A DNA stretch of 61,966 nucleotides from JBHELQ01 sp046262995 (GTDB taxonomy: Bacteria > Actinomycetota > Thermoleophilia > Solirubrobacterales > Thermoleophilaceae): assembly GCA_046262995.1 (NCBI GenBank), contig JBHELQ010000139.1, forward strand, positions 1-61,966. The letters run 5' to 3'. A program made the translations under genes and the position numbers. Within the stretch, counting starts at the first letter, position 1. Each line of letters opens with the position of its first letter. The notes beneath the pieces were generated by a model. It searched no databases. It saw nothing but the letters and a program-made list of their open reading frames with translations, and was not told the origin of the DNA. This document shows, in pieces, positions 40,313-47,833 of this stretch.

Positions 40313-41655
40313 CGGATCTCCTCGGCGTCGCCGTCCGCGTCTGCGGGCGGATCGCTGTTGCCGACGCCGGGGATCTTCGACGCCAGGTCCTCGAACTTCT
40401 TCCCGGTCAACGCCTCGACGACGGCGGGCAGCTCGGCCATCACCTGGGTCACGTCGCCGGTGATCCTCGAGGCGCCGGGGGAGGAGCCGTTGGAGCCGCC
40501 GATCATCACGATCTTGTCGGTCTTGGCGAGCGGCGCGGAGACCGCCGCCGCGAGCTCCGGCAGGATCTCGAGCACGCGGTCCGTGATCGCGGCCTCGTTG
40601 TAGCCCTTCCAGCTCTCGGCCTTGGCCGCCATCGACTCGGCCTCCGCGAGCCCGCGGGCCCGCAGCGCGTCTGCCTCGCCGGTACCGAGCGCGGCCAGGC
40701 GCTCGCGCTCTGCCTCGGCCACCTCCACGAGCTCCCTGGCACGGGCCAGGGCGGGCTCGACGATCTCCGCGGACAGCTCACGCTTGCGGCGCTCGACCTC
40801 AGCCTGCATGAGCTCGATCGTCTTCTGGCGCTCGACGATCTCCACGCCGAGCTCCTCGGCGCGCACCTGCTGGCGCGTGATGGCCTTCTGCAGGTCGTAG
40901 GACTGGTCCGCCTCCGCCGAGGCCCGCATGCCCTCGGACTTGAAGCGCGACTTCTCGATCTCGTAGTCACGCCGCGACTGCTCGATCGCCAGGTCGGCCT
41001 CGTAGCGGGCGGCCTTGGCCTCGCGCTCGGCCTCGGCCTCGCCGCGGATGGCGTCGCGCTTGACCTGCGCCGTGCGCGGCCGGCCGAGCGCCTCCAGGTA
41101 ACCCTGCTTGTCGGTGACGTTGCGGACCGTCAGCGAGACGATCTCGAGTCCCATGCGGTGAAGGTCCGGCTCGGTCAGCTCGCGGACCGCCTTCACCAGG
41201 CGCTGGCGCTCGCGGTAGATGTCCTCGATCGAGAGCGAGCCCACCGCGGTGCGCATGTGGCCCTCCACGGCCTGCATGGCGGTGCGCACGATGTCCTCGC
41301 GGCCGCGTGAGAGAAACTGCTCGGCCGCGCGCTCGATGCCCTCGTCCGAGCCGTCGATCTTGATCATGCAGACACCGTCCACCTGGACCGAAACGCCGTG
41401 CATGGAGTACGTCTCGGCGGTGCGGACGTCGAACTGCATCAACTCGAGCGACAGGCGCTGCACCCGCTCCCGGAAGGGACGCACGTATGTGCCGCCGCCC
41501 CGGACGATGCGGTAGCCGCGCTCCTTCCTGCGACGACCGGAGATGATCAGCACCTCGTTGGGGCCGACCTTCGTGAACTGGTGGGCCCAGACCGCGAATG
41601 CGATCAGGAGCAGGCCGGCTATCACGGAGCCGGCGACGATGAGCGCTACTGCCAT
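40309..41655 (-). CDS. Flotillin-family membrane scaffold protein
   Basis: 448 residues. One N-terminal hydrophobic segment (about 3-25) leads into an SPFH/band-7 domain (30-200; VGPNEVLIISGRR, MHGVSVQVDGVCMIKIDG). A long charged coiled coil follows (200-345) with Glu-Ala repeats such as GEAEAEREAKAARYEADLA, then a helical oligomerisation tail. This matches bacterial FloT/YuaG, which organise membrane microdomains. It overlaps the upstream unknown gene by 10 bases and glnA by 4 bases. The nitrogen-operon setting is unusual for a flotillin. Confidence 0.93.
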   Translation of the reverse strand: MAVALIVAGSVIAGLLLIAFAVWAHQFTKVGPNEVLIISGRRRKERGYRIVRGGGTYVRPFRERVQRLSLELMQFDVRTAETYSMHGVSVQVDGVCMIKIDGSDEGIERAAEQFLSRGREDIVRTAMQAVEGHMRTAVGSLSIEDIYRERQRLVKAVRELTEPDLHRMGLEIVSLTVRNVTDKQGYLEALGRPRTAQVKRDAIRGEAEAEREAKAARYEADLAIEQSRRDYEIEKSRFKSEGMRASAEADQSYDLQKAITRQQVRAEELGVEIVERQKTIELMQAEVERRKRELSAEIVEPALARARELVEVAEAERERLAALGTGEADALRARGLAEAESMAAKAESWKGYNEAAITDRVLEILPELAAAVSAPLAKTDKIVMIGGSNGSSPGASRITGDVTQVMAELPAVVEALTGKKFEDLASKIPGVGNSDPPADADGDAEEIR

Positions 41656-42824
41656 GCCGCTTTGACCTCCTCGGTCGTGAGGGCGGCGCCTTGCCGCCCG
41701 TCGGTTCTGATCGACTCCACGCCGAGGCTCTCCGCGCGCGGCGCCTCGGCGTGGTGAATCTCCACCTCCTCCGCGAAGCGGAGGAAGTCCGTACCGGCCA
41801 GGTGCCGGCCGACCTGCCGGGCGAGGGCGTCCTCGTCCGCCGCCAGGAAGACGTTGATGCAGCGGTCCTCGAGGGCGACCGCGACGTCGCCCGCGCCCGT
41901 GCGGCGCACCGCGAGCTCGAGACGCGTGGCCTGCTCGTCGCTCAGGTAGGCGATCAGGCGCGTGCCTGCGTCCTCGGTACGTCCCTCGGCGGCCGCCCAG
42001 ATCTCCGGGCGGACGTCGGTCGCGTAGAGGCCCTCGGCGCCGGCCGAGCGCGCCCGCCCGAGCTCGCTGCGCAGGAAGCGCAGCAGCGCGATGGCGTCGG
42101 GCGCGGCGGGCGCGGCGTCGGCGCCGGTCGTGCCGACACCGACGGCAGATCGCCGGAGACGCCGGCGCTCGTTGCGCCGCAGCTGCGCGGCGTGGCCCAC
42201 GACGCCGATGACGGGGCCCTCGTCCGAGCGGCCGTCGACCGAGGGGACCCAGAGGTCGGGGTCGGTGTGCGAGCGGAACACCCCCGCGGGGGGGACCCGG
42301 CTCAGGTCACGCGGGCGGACGACACCCACGATGACCTCCTCGCTGTCGTGCACATAGCCGGCGGACTGCAGGTAGCGGCACACGACCCTCCGGATGCCCG
42401 CCAGATCCGGAGCCTTCAGGTTCGAGCCGCCGATGATGGGCGAGGTGAGCTGGCCGCCCGTCGTCTCGTACACGGGCAGCTCGTAGTCCATGGCCGGGAC
42501 CCGGAAGTAGCACAGCGGCAGCGCCCGCCCGGGAGCGATCGTCTCGAGCAGACGCCCAACCTTGGCCTTCAGGGCGTGCACGTTCGCGGCCTCGAGCGTC
42601 TGTCCCGCGACCTCGCAGAAGTGGATCTCCTTGAGGATGGGGTGGGGGGCGTCGTTCGGCCGGCGCTCGACGGGGATGCGGGCGGTCTCCTGGCCCCCGA
42701 AGCCCGCACGGAGGCCCAGCCGGAAGGCGTAGCGGTCCTCGCCGACTCGCTCCAGGTCGATCGGGATCGGCTCGTCCTCGCCTTTGTCGGCAAGCACGCT
42801 CGTGAACCAGCTCCAGAGACCCAA
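41646..42824 (-). CDS. Unrecognised protein in the ammonium operon
   Basis: 392 residues; I recognise no family. The N-terminus MGLWSWFTSVLADKG may be a short amphipathic membrane-contact helix. No full membrane segment is seen. Residues 20-180 form a strand-rich part (DRYAFRLGLRAGFGG, LPLCYFRVPAMDYELPVYE, IIGGSNLKAPDLAGIRRVVC). A basic linker with a run of Arg lies near 218-226 (RRNERRRLRRS). The C-terminal 150 residues alternate helix and strand (EDRCINVFLAADEDALARQ). TTG start 4 bases after glnB, and overlap with the flotillin start by 10 bases tie it firmly to this operon. It may be a partner or adaptor of the flotillin or PII. Confidence 0.8.
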   Translation of the reverse strand: MGLWSWFTSVLADKGEDEPIPIDLERVGEDRYAFRLGLRAGFGGQETARIPVERRPNDAPHPILKEIHFCEVAGQTLEAANVHALKAKVGRLLETIAPGRALPLCYFRVPAMDYELPVYETTGGQLTSPIIGGSNLKAPDLAGIRRVVCRYLQSAGYVHDSEEVIVGVVRPRDLSRVPPAGVFRSHTDPDLWVPSVDGRSDEGPVIGVVGHAAQLRRNERRRLRRSAVGVGTTGADAAPAAPDAIALLRFLRSELGRARSAGAEGLYATDVRPEIWAAAEGRTEDAGTRLIAYLSDEQATRLELAVRRTGAGDVAVALEDRCINVFLAADEDALARQVGRHLAGTDFLRFAEEVEIHHAEAPRAESLGVESIRTDGRQGAALTTEEVKAAWQ

Positions 42825-42828
42825 GCCG

Positions 42829-43197
42829 CTAGTACCCCCAGCCGACCGGCGCCTTGTGGCTCACCGTTTCCTCGCCGCGCTCGCCGGTGCGGATGCGCAC
42901 CGACTGCTCGACGGGGTAGACGAACACGCGCCCGTCGCCGGTCTCCCCGGTGTAGGCCGCGCCAACGATCGCGTCGACCGTCTTGTCGACCACCTCGGAC
43001 GGCACGACCGACTCGACCTTGAGCTTGGGCAGCAGCGAGATGTTGGCCCGCGAGCCGCGGTACTGCTCGGTGTAGCCCTTTTGGCGACCGCAGCCCATGA
43101 CCTCGCTCACGGTGAGGCCGCTGATCCCGAGCTCGTCGAGGGCGTCCTGCACCGGCTGCAGGCGGTCGTTCCTGATGATCGCTTCGACCTTTTTCAT
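42829..43197 (-). CDS. glnB: PII signal-transduction protein lacking the modifiable Tyr51
   Basis: 122 residues. N-terminal KKVEAIIRNDRLQPVQDAL, the T-loop base GCGRQKGYTEQYRG, ATP-site GETGDGRVFVYPV and RIRTGERGEE are intact, so ATP/2-oxoglutarate binding is expected. T-loop residue 51, the Tyr modified in enterobacterial and many actinobacterial PII proteins, is Ala (RGSRANISLLPK). Tyr46 remains. A short C-terminal extension ends in Tyr. It sits 7 bases after amt, whose product it is expected to gate. The symbol could equally be glnK given the amt linkage. Confidence 0.95.
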   Translation of the reverse strand: MKKVEAIIRNDRLQPVQDALDELGISGLTVSEVMGCGRQKGYTEQYRGSRANISLLPKLKVESVVPSEVVDKTVDAIVGAAYTGETGDGRVFVYPVEQSVRIRTGERGEETVSHKAPVGWGY

Positions 43198-43204
43198 GGA
43201 GCTC

Positions 43205-44581
43205 CTAGCCCTCCTGGGTGGTAGTCGAGAGGCCGATCGGCACCGGTCTCGGGGTCGGGCGGCCCGCCGGCGGGGCCGGCTGGTGATACTCGGACCCCGG
43301 CACCGGCATGAACTGCTCGGGATAGCCCCACATGCCGTGCTCGACGATGTCGAGCCCGTAGCGCTCCTCCTCCGGCCGCACCCGCAGGCCGTAGGTCGCC
43401 TTGATGACGAAGAAGACGACGAACGAGATCGCGAACACCGACGCGAATGCAGCGGCCACGCCCAGGCCCTGGACCAGGAGCTGGTGCGCCGAGCCGCTGT
43501 AGAAGAGCCCCGGGTCGCCGATGGCGTTCAGCTTCGCAAGCCGCGGGGACGTGAACAGGCCGCACGAGAGCGTGCCGAAGATTCCCGCGATGCCGTGGGC
43601 GGACAGGGCCCCAACCGGGTCGTCGAGCACCCTGTCGATCAGGATCACGGAGACGACGACGATGATGCCCGCGAGCAGGCCGATGATCGGCGCGGCCCAG
43701 AACTCGACGTAGCCTGACGGAGCCGTGATCGCGACCAGGGCCGCGATCGCGCCGTTGCCCGTCATGCCGATGTCGAACGAGCGGGTGACGAGCCAGATCG
43801 TTCCCATCGCGCCGATCACGCCCGCGGCGGCGGCCAGGTTGGTCACAACCGCCACCTCCGCGAACCGCCCGCCGATCGCGCCCAGCGTGGAGCCGGCGTT
43901 GAAGCCGAACCAGCCGAACCAGAGGATGAGCACGGCGAGCCCGACGAGCGGCATCGAGTGACCCGGGATCACGTTCGGCTTGCCGTCGGGCCCGTACTTG
44001 CCCTGGCGTGGGCCCAGCAGCAGCAGCGCGGCGAAAGCGCCGGTGGCGCCGATCAGGTGGACCACCGTCGAGCCGGCGAAGTCCTGCATCCCGAAGTTCG
44101 CCTGGAGCCAGCCGCCGCCGAAGATCCAGTGGCTGACGATCGGGTAGATCACCGCGCTGAAGAGCACGGCGTAGATCAGGTAGGCGCCGAACTTGATCCG
44201 CTCGAGCGTGGTGCCCCAGACGATCGCGAGCGAGACCGCGCAGAAGACGAACTGGAAGAAGAACTTGGCCGGCACGACCGCGGCCGAAGCGCTCATCGCA
44301 GGGAAGAGGTCCGGGTTGGTCGTACCGAGGAAGGTGCCGTGCGTGCCGGCGAACCAGCTGGCGCCGCCGAACGCCAGCGCGAAGCCGACCGCCCAGTAGC
44401 AGAGCGCGGCGATCGAGAAGTTCGCCAGGATCTTCGGGACGACGGTGCCGGCGTTCTTCATCCGCGAGAAGCCGATCTCGAGGAACATGAAGCCGAGCTG
44501 CATCAGCATCACGAGCACGGCGGCCACGACCACCCAGGTGGTCTCGATCGCCGGGATGGCGTCCTTCAGCGTCGGTTGCAA
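43205..44581 (-). CDS. amt: Ammonium transporter Amt
   Basis: 458 residues with eleven hydrophobic segments. Conserved blocks are MFLEIGFSRMKNAG, STVVHLIGATGAFAALL (first pore His), WFGWFGFNAGS, NLAAAAG, and SAHGIAGIFGTLSCG (second pore His). A Pro-rich C-terminal tail of about 70 residues follows. It conducts ammonium and is gated by PII. Start is TTG at 44581, chosen from AGGAAGGA at 44588-44595 (6-base spacing) and because the first membrane segment begins near residue 12. First gene of the operon. Confidence 0.95.
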   Translation of the reverse strand: MQPTLKDAIPAIETTWVVVAAVLVMLMQLGFMFLEIGFSRMKNAGTVVPKILANFSIAALCYWAVGFALAFGGASWFAGTHGTFLGTTNPDLFPAMSASAAVVPAKFFFQFVFCAVSLAIVWGTTLERIKFGAYLIYAVLFSAVIYPIVSHWIFGGGWLQANFGMQDFAGSTVVHLIGATGAFAALLLLGPRQGKYGPDGKPNVIPGHSMPLVGLAVLILWFGWFGFNAGSTLGAIGGRFAEVAVVTNLAAAAGVIGAMGTIWLVTRSFDIGMTGNGAIAALVAITAPSGYVEFWAAPIIGLLAGIIVVVSVILIDRVLDDPVGALSAHGIAGIFGTLSCGLFTSPRLAKLNAIGDPGLFYSGSAHQLLVQGLGVAAAFASVFAISFVVFFVIKATYGLRVRPEEERYGLDIVEHGMWGYPEQFMPVPGSEYHQPAPPAGRPTPRPVPIGLSTTTQEG

Positions 44582-44701
44582 GGGCGGTCCTTCCTCGTCG
44601 AGGTTCCGGCGCCCATCCTGGGACCGCCGCCTCCGGGCGTCATTCGCCCCCCGTACAGGATTTCGGGCGCCCCGCTTGTACGCGTGGCCAGTCGTGCGGC
44701 G
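44582..44701 (-). promoter_or_regulatory. Upstream region of the amt operon
   Basis: 120 bases between the YbaK stop and amt. On the minus strand two GTAC motifs flank CCCGAAATCC, reminiscent of but not convincingly matching actinobacterial GlnR half-sites. No clear -35/-10 pair was found. The operon promoter most likely lies here. Confidence 0.3.
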
Positions 44702-45160
44702 TCAGGAACCGCTTCCGAGCTCGGCAACAGTCGCCGAGAGGCAATCCACGAGCTCGCGCGGATCGACGCGGAAGAGGCTGTGCGGGTCGCCGGCGGCCGC
44801 CCACACGCGCTCGTGGCGAAGCAGCTCCCGGTCCACGACGACCGGGAGGCCGTGGCCGACCGGCGGGACGCCGCCTACCGGGAAGCCCGTCGCCGCACGC
44901 ACCTCGTCGGCCCCCGCCTGGCGGACCTCGGCGCAGTCGTTCACCTCGGCCAGCTTGTCCGGATCGATCCGGTGGGCGCCGGAGGCCACGCAGACGACGG
45001 GCTCTCCGTCGCAGACGAAGACGATCGACTTGGCTATCTCCTCCTCCTCGCAGCCGATCGCCCGCGCGGCATCGCCGACCGTGCGGGTAGACGATTCGAG
45101 CTTGCGCACGTCGACTTCCAGCCCGAGCTCACGGGCACTCCGGACCACCTTGTCCTTCAC
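44702..45160 (-). CDS. YbaK/ProX-domain aminoacyl-tRNA deacylase
   Basis: 152 residues. EEEEIAKSIVFVCDGEPVVCVASGAHRID carries the family's catalytic-Lys region (AKSIVF), followed by TGFPVGGVPPVGH, the signature glycine-rich loop. Such proteins hydrolyse mischarged tRNAs, for example Cys- or Ala-tRNA-Pro. GTG start overlaps the WS/DGAT stop by 4 bases. A separate proS with its own editing domain is at 29081. Confidence 0.9.
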   Translation of the reverse strand: MKDKVVRSARELGLEVDVRKLESSTRTVGDAARAIGCEEEEIAKSIVFVCDGEPVVCVASGAHRIDPDKLAEVNDCAEVRQAGADEVRAATGFPVGGVPPVGHGLPVVVDRELLRHERVWAAAGDPHSLFRVDPRELVDCLSATVAELGSGS

Positions 45161-46614
45161 GGACGCTGCGGCTCCGGGCGGGCCTGGGCGCGCTTCCCGG
45201 GCTTCGACTCCGCGGGCTCGCTGAGCCTGACGCCGGCCTCGGCGGCCAGCTCCGCGAGGGACTCGCGCAGGTCCCTCGCCAGGTCGTCCAGGTCCCAGAG
45301 CAGGTCGTAGTCGCCGACCAGCCCGAAGTTGATGCGCCCGTTGTAGCTCATCAGGGCGATGCCGAGGCCCTGGTTTGCGGCCAGAGGCACCATCGGCATC
45401 GGATCGAGCATCTCGCGTCCCTGGAGGTAGAGCGGGAACTGGGGCCCGGGCACGTTGGTCACGACCAGGTTGAAGACGAGCCGGCGCGTCATCAGCCGCG
45501 CCGCCTGCCCGAGGATCGTGGGGGGCGCGAAGCCCCCGATCTGGGTGAGGACCTCGGCGCCGACGGCCTGGCTGCCCGCCTTCAGCTGGTTCATCCGCTC
45601 CTTGACCAGCTCGAGACGCGCGACCGGCTCCTGGCACCAGACGGGCAGGGGCGCCATCATCGCCGCGACGCGGTTGCCGAGCGCCCCGCGCTCGAGGTCC
45701 GTCCGGACGCTGACCGGGACCATCGCCCTGAGCTCGAGGCCGTCGGTCTCCTCGCCGCGGCGACGGAGATGCCGCCCGAGCGCGCCGGCCACGGTCGACA
45801 GCACCACGTCGTTAACCGTGCCGCCGAGCTCGTTCTTGATCGACTTGACGTCGGCGAGGTTCGTCCTGACCCACGTGAAGCGCCGGTGCGAGCCGATCGC
45901 CGCGTTGTAGGGGGTGCGCCGCGCTGACCGGAGGCCCGTGCCCGCCATCGCCCCGATCCCCGCCGCCGCGCCTCGCAGGGTGCCGACGGCCCGGCGCGGC
46001 GCCCGCAGGACGGCGCGCGCGGTGCGGACCGCTTCGCCGGGCACCGTGGCCCGCTCGAGGAGCGCTTCGCCGAGCAGCTGGGCGCCGGAGGGGAGGGGCC
46101 TCGGGACCCACGGCTCGCCGGGGTCCGGCGGGGCCGCCGGCTCGGGCGAGGCGTCGAACAGGATCGTGACGATGTCCACCCCCGAGACGCCGTCGACGAG
46201 CGCGTGGTGGGTCTTCGAAAGCAGGGCGAAGCGATCGCCCTCAAGGCCCTCCGCGAGCCAGATCTCCCAGAGCGGCTTGTCCCTGTCGAGCCGCTGGCTG
46301 AACACCCTCCCGGCCAGCGCCTTGAGCTGCTCCTCCGACCCGGGGGGCGCCAGCGCGGTCGAGCGAACGTGGTAGCGGAGGTTCAGGCTGGGGTCATCGA
46401 CCCAGACCGGGCGGCCCTGGCCGAATGGGACGGTCGCAAGCCGCTGGCGGTAGCGGGGGACCAGGTGGAGCCGCCGCTCGATGTCGGCCAGCAACTCCTC
46501 GTAAGGGGGTGGGTCGCCGTCGAAGATCGCGATCGAGGCCACGTGCATGTGCGACGAGGCGTCCTCGAGGTGCAGGAACGACGTGTCCAGGGCACTGAGA
46601 CGATCTCCGTACAC
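45157..46614 (-). CDS. Wax ester synthase / diacylglycerol acyltransferase (WS/DGAT)
   Basis: 485 residues. The catalytic motif is KTHHALVDGVSG (HHxxxDG). LDTSFLHLEDASSHMHVAS at the start and NVPGPQFPLYLQG near the C-terminus are further family marks. It esterifies diacylglycerol or fatty alcohols with acyl-CoA, forming storage triacylglycerol or wax. Start is GTG 46614, decided by GGAGGAG at 46629-46623 with 8-base spacing; an upstream GTG at 46647 adds 11 residues without family signal. Acyl-CoA could come from the ligase at 23784. Confidence 0.92.
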   Translation of the reverse strand: MYGDRLSALDTSFLHLEDASSHMHVASIAIFDGDPPPYEELLADIERRLHLVPRYRQRLATVPFGQGRPVWVDDPSLNLRYHVRSTALAPPGSEEQLKALAGRVFSQRLDRDKPLWEIWLAEGLEGDRFALLSKTHHALVDGVSGVDIVTILFDASPEPAAPPDPGEPWVPRPLPSGAQLLGEALLERATVPGEAVRTARAVLRAPRRAVGTLRGAAAGIGAMAGTGLRSARRTPYNAAIGSHRRFTWVRTNLADVKSIKNELGGTVNDVVLSTVAGALGRHLRRRGEETDGLELRAMVPVSVRTDLERGALGNRVAAMMAPLPVWCQEPVARLELVKERMNQLKAGSQAVGAEVLTQIGGFAPPTILGQAARLMTRRLVFNLVVTNVPGPQFPLYLQGREMLDPMPMVPLAANQGLGIALMSYNGRINFGLVGDYDLLWDLDDLARDLRESLAELAAEAGVRLSEPAESKPGKRAQARPEPQRP

Positions 46615-46678
46615 GGCTGTCTCTCCTCCGGGCTGTTCGACGCGCACCGTACCGCAACGGCACGGTGCGGCCGGAGCC

Positions 46679-47740
46679 TTAGAGGGACAGGGCGAGCTGG
46701 TCGCGCGGGGGGCGGGGGGCTCGTTCGGAATCCTGGTCGAGCCCGGCCACCCGCACGCCCAGCAGCCGGACCGGGCGCTCGGGCCTGAGCTCGCGCAGCA
46801 GCTCGCCCGCCACGCCGAGGACGCTGGCGAGATCGTTCACGGGGCGGTCGATGGTGCGGGCGCGGGTGACTGTGGTGAAGTCGTCGTAACGGAGCTTGAT
46901 CCCCACGGTGCGGCCGCGGCGCTCCTCCCTGGCGAGCGTTCGGCAGAGCTCGTCGGCGAGCCGCCCGAGGACGGGCTCGAGCGCCCCGAGTCCGCGCAGG
47001 TCCGCGTCGAACGTGGTCTCCCGCGACTCGGACTTCGCGACACGCACCGTCTCGAGCGGCCGCTCGTCCTCGAAGCGGGCGAGGGCGCCCAGGTGCGGCC
47101 CGAGGCGGGCGCCGAACCATTCAGACAGGCGCGCGTCGGGAAGGCCGCCGAGCGCCCCCAGCGTCTTCACTCCGTGGCGCTCGAGGCGTGCCACGGTCTT
47201 GGGGCCGATGCCGGGGATCAGGGCGGGGGAGGCCCCGGCGAAGCGCTGCCGGGCGCCGTCGCGCGTGAGCTCCAGGAAGCCGTCCGGCTTGTCGGCGTCG
47301 GAGGCGACCTTCGCCACCAGCTTGCTCGGCCCGACGCCGATCGAGCACCCGAGCCCGGTCGCCTGGACGATCGCCGCCTTGACGCGGCGGGCCGCGGCCC
47401 GGTGGCGCTCGAACGCGCTGAGGTCGAGGTAGGCCTCGTCCAGGCCCACGACCTCGACCCGCTCCACCTGCTCGCGCAGGACGGCCATCAGCTCGCTCGA
47501 GCGCGCGCGGTAGAGCTGGAAGTCCGGCTGGACGAACACCGCGTCGGGGCACAGCCGGCGGGCGCGCTCGGCGGGGGTGGCGGAGAAGATCCCGTAGCGG
47601 CGCGCCTCGTAGCTGGCGGTGGTGACGACCGCGCGCGGACCGCTTCCGGCCACCACGACCGGCTTCCCGGCGAGCTCGGGCCGGCGCTGCAGCTCCACGC
47701 TCACGTAGAAGGCATCCATGTCCACGTGGCCGATCTTCAC
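46679..47740 (-). CDS. dinB: DNA polymerase IV
   Basis: 353 residues of Y-family polymerase. IGHVDMDAFYVSVEL and VVGLDEAYLDLSAFE hold the catalytic carboxylates. GCSIGVGPSKLVAKVASDADKPDG and the helix-hairpin-helix LIPGIGPKTVARLERHG follow. The last residues, DQLALSL, fit a beta-clamp-binding motif. It does translesion synthesis. GTG start with TACCTT 9 bases upstream; no convincing SOS box was seen. Confidence 0.95.
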   Translation of the reverse strand: MKIGHVDMDAFYVSVELQRRPELAGKPVVVAGSGPRAVVTTASYEARRYGIFSATPAERARRLCPDAVFVQPDFQLYRARSSELMAVLREQVERVEVVGLDEAYLDLSAFERHRAAARRVKAAIVQATGLGCSIGVGPSKLVAKVASDADKPDGFLELTRDGARQRFAGASPALIPGIGPKTVARLERHGVKTLGALGGLPDARLSEWFGARLGPHLGALARFEDERPLETVRVAKSESRETTFDADLRGLGALEPVLGRLADELCRTLAREERRGRTVGIKLRYDDFTTVTRARTIDRPVNDLASVLGVAGELLRELRPERPVRLLGVRVAGLDQDSERAPRPPRDQLALSL

Positions 47741-47749
47741 GCCCGCTCA

Positions 47750-47755
47750 AAGGTA
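47750..47755 (-). promoter_or_regulatory. Candidate -10 box (TACCTT) for dinB
   Basis: On the minus strand TACCTT ends 9 bases before GTG 47740 and fits TANNNT. Confidence 0.4.
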
Positions 47756-47833
47756 CGCCCCGGCCCGGCCGCGTTCGCATCTGTGGCAGCCAATAGGGTG
47801 CCGCCGTCCACTCGCGCAGGGGAGGAGCCGACC

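Noticed and set aside
44582..44701. GlnR operator before amt
   Set aside because: GTAC motifs are present, but spacing and the central element do not fit the known site.
47741..47833. SOS (LexA) box before dinB
   Set aside because: Only a partial TTCG-like half-site was seen, with no matching second half.
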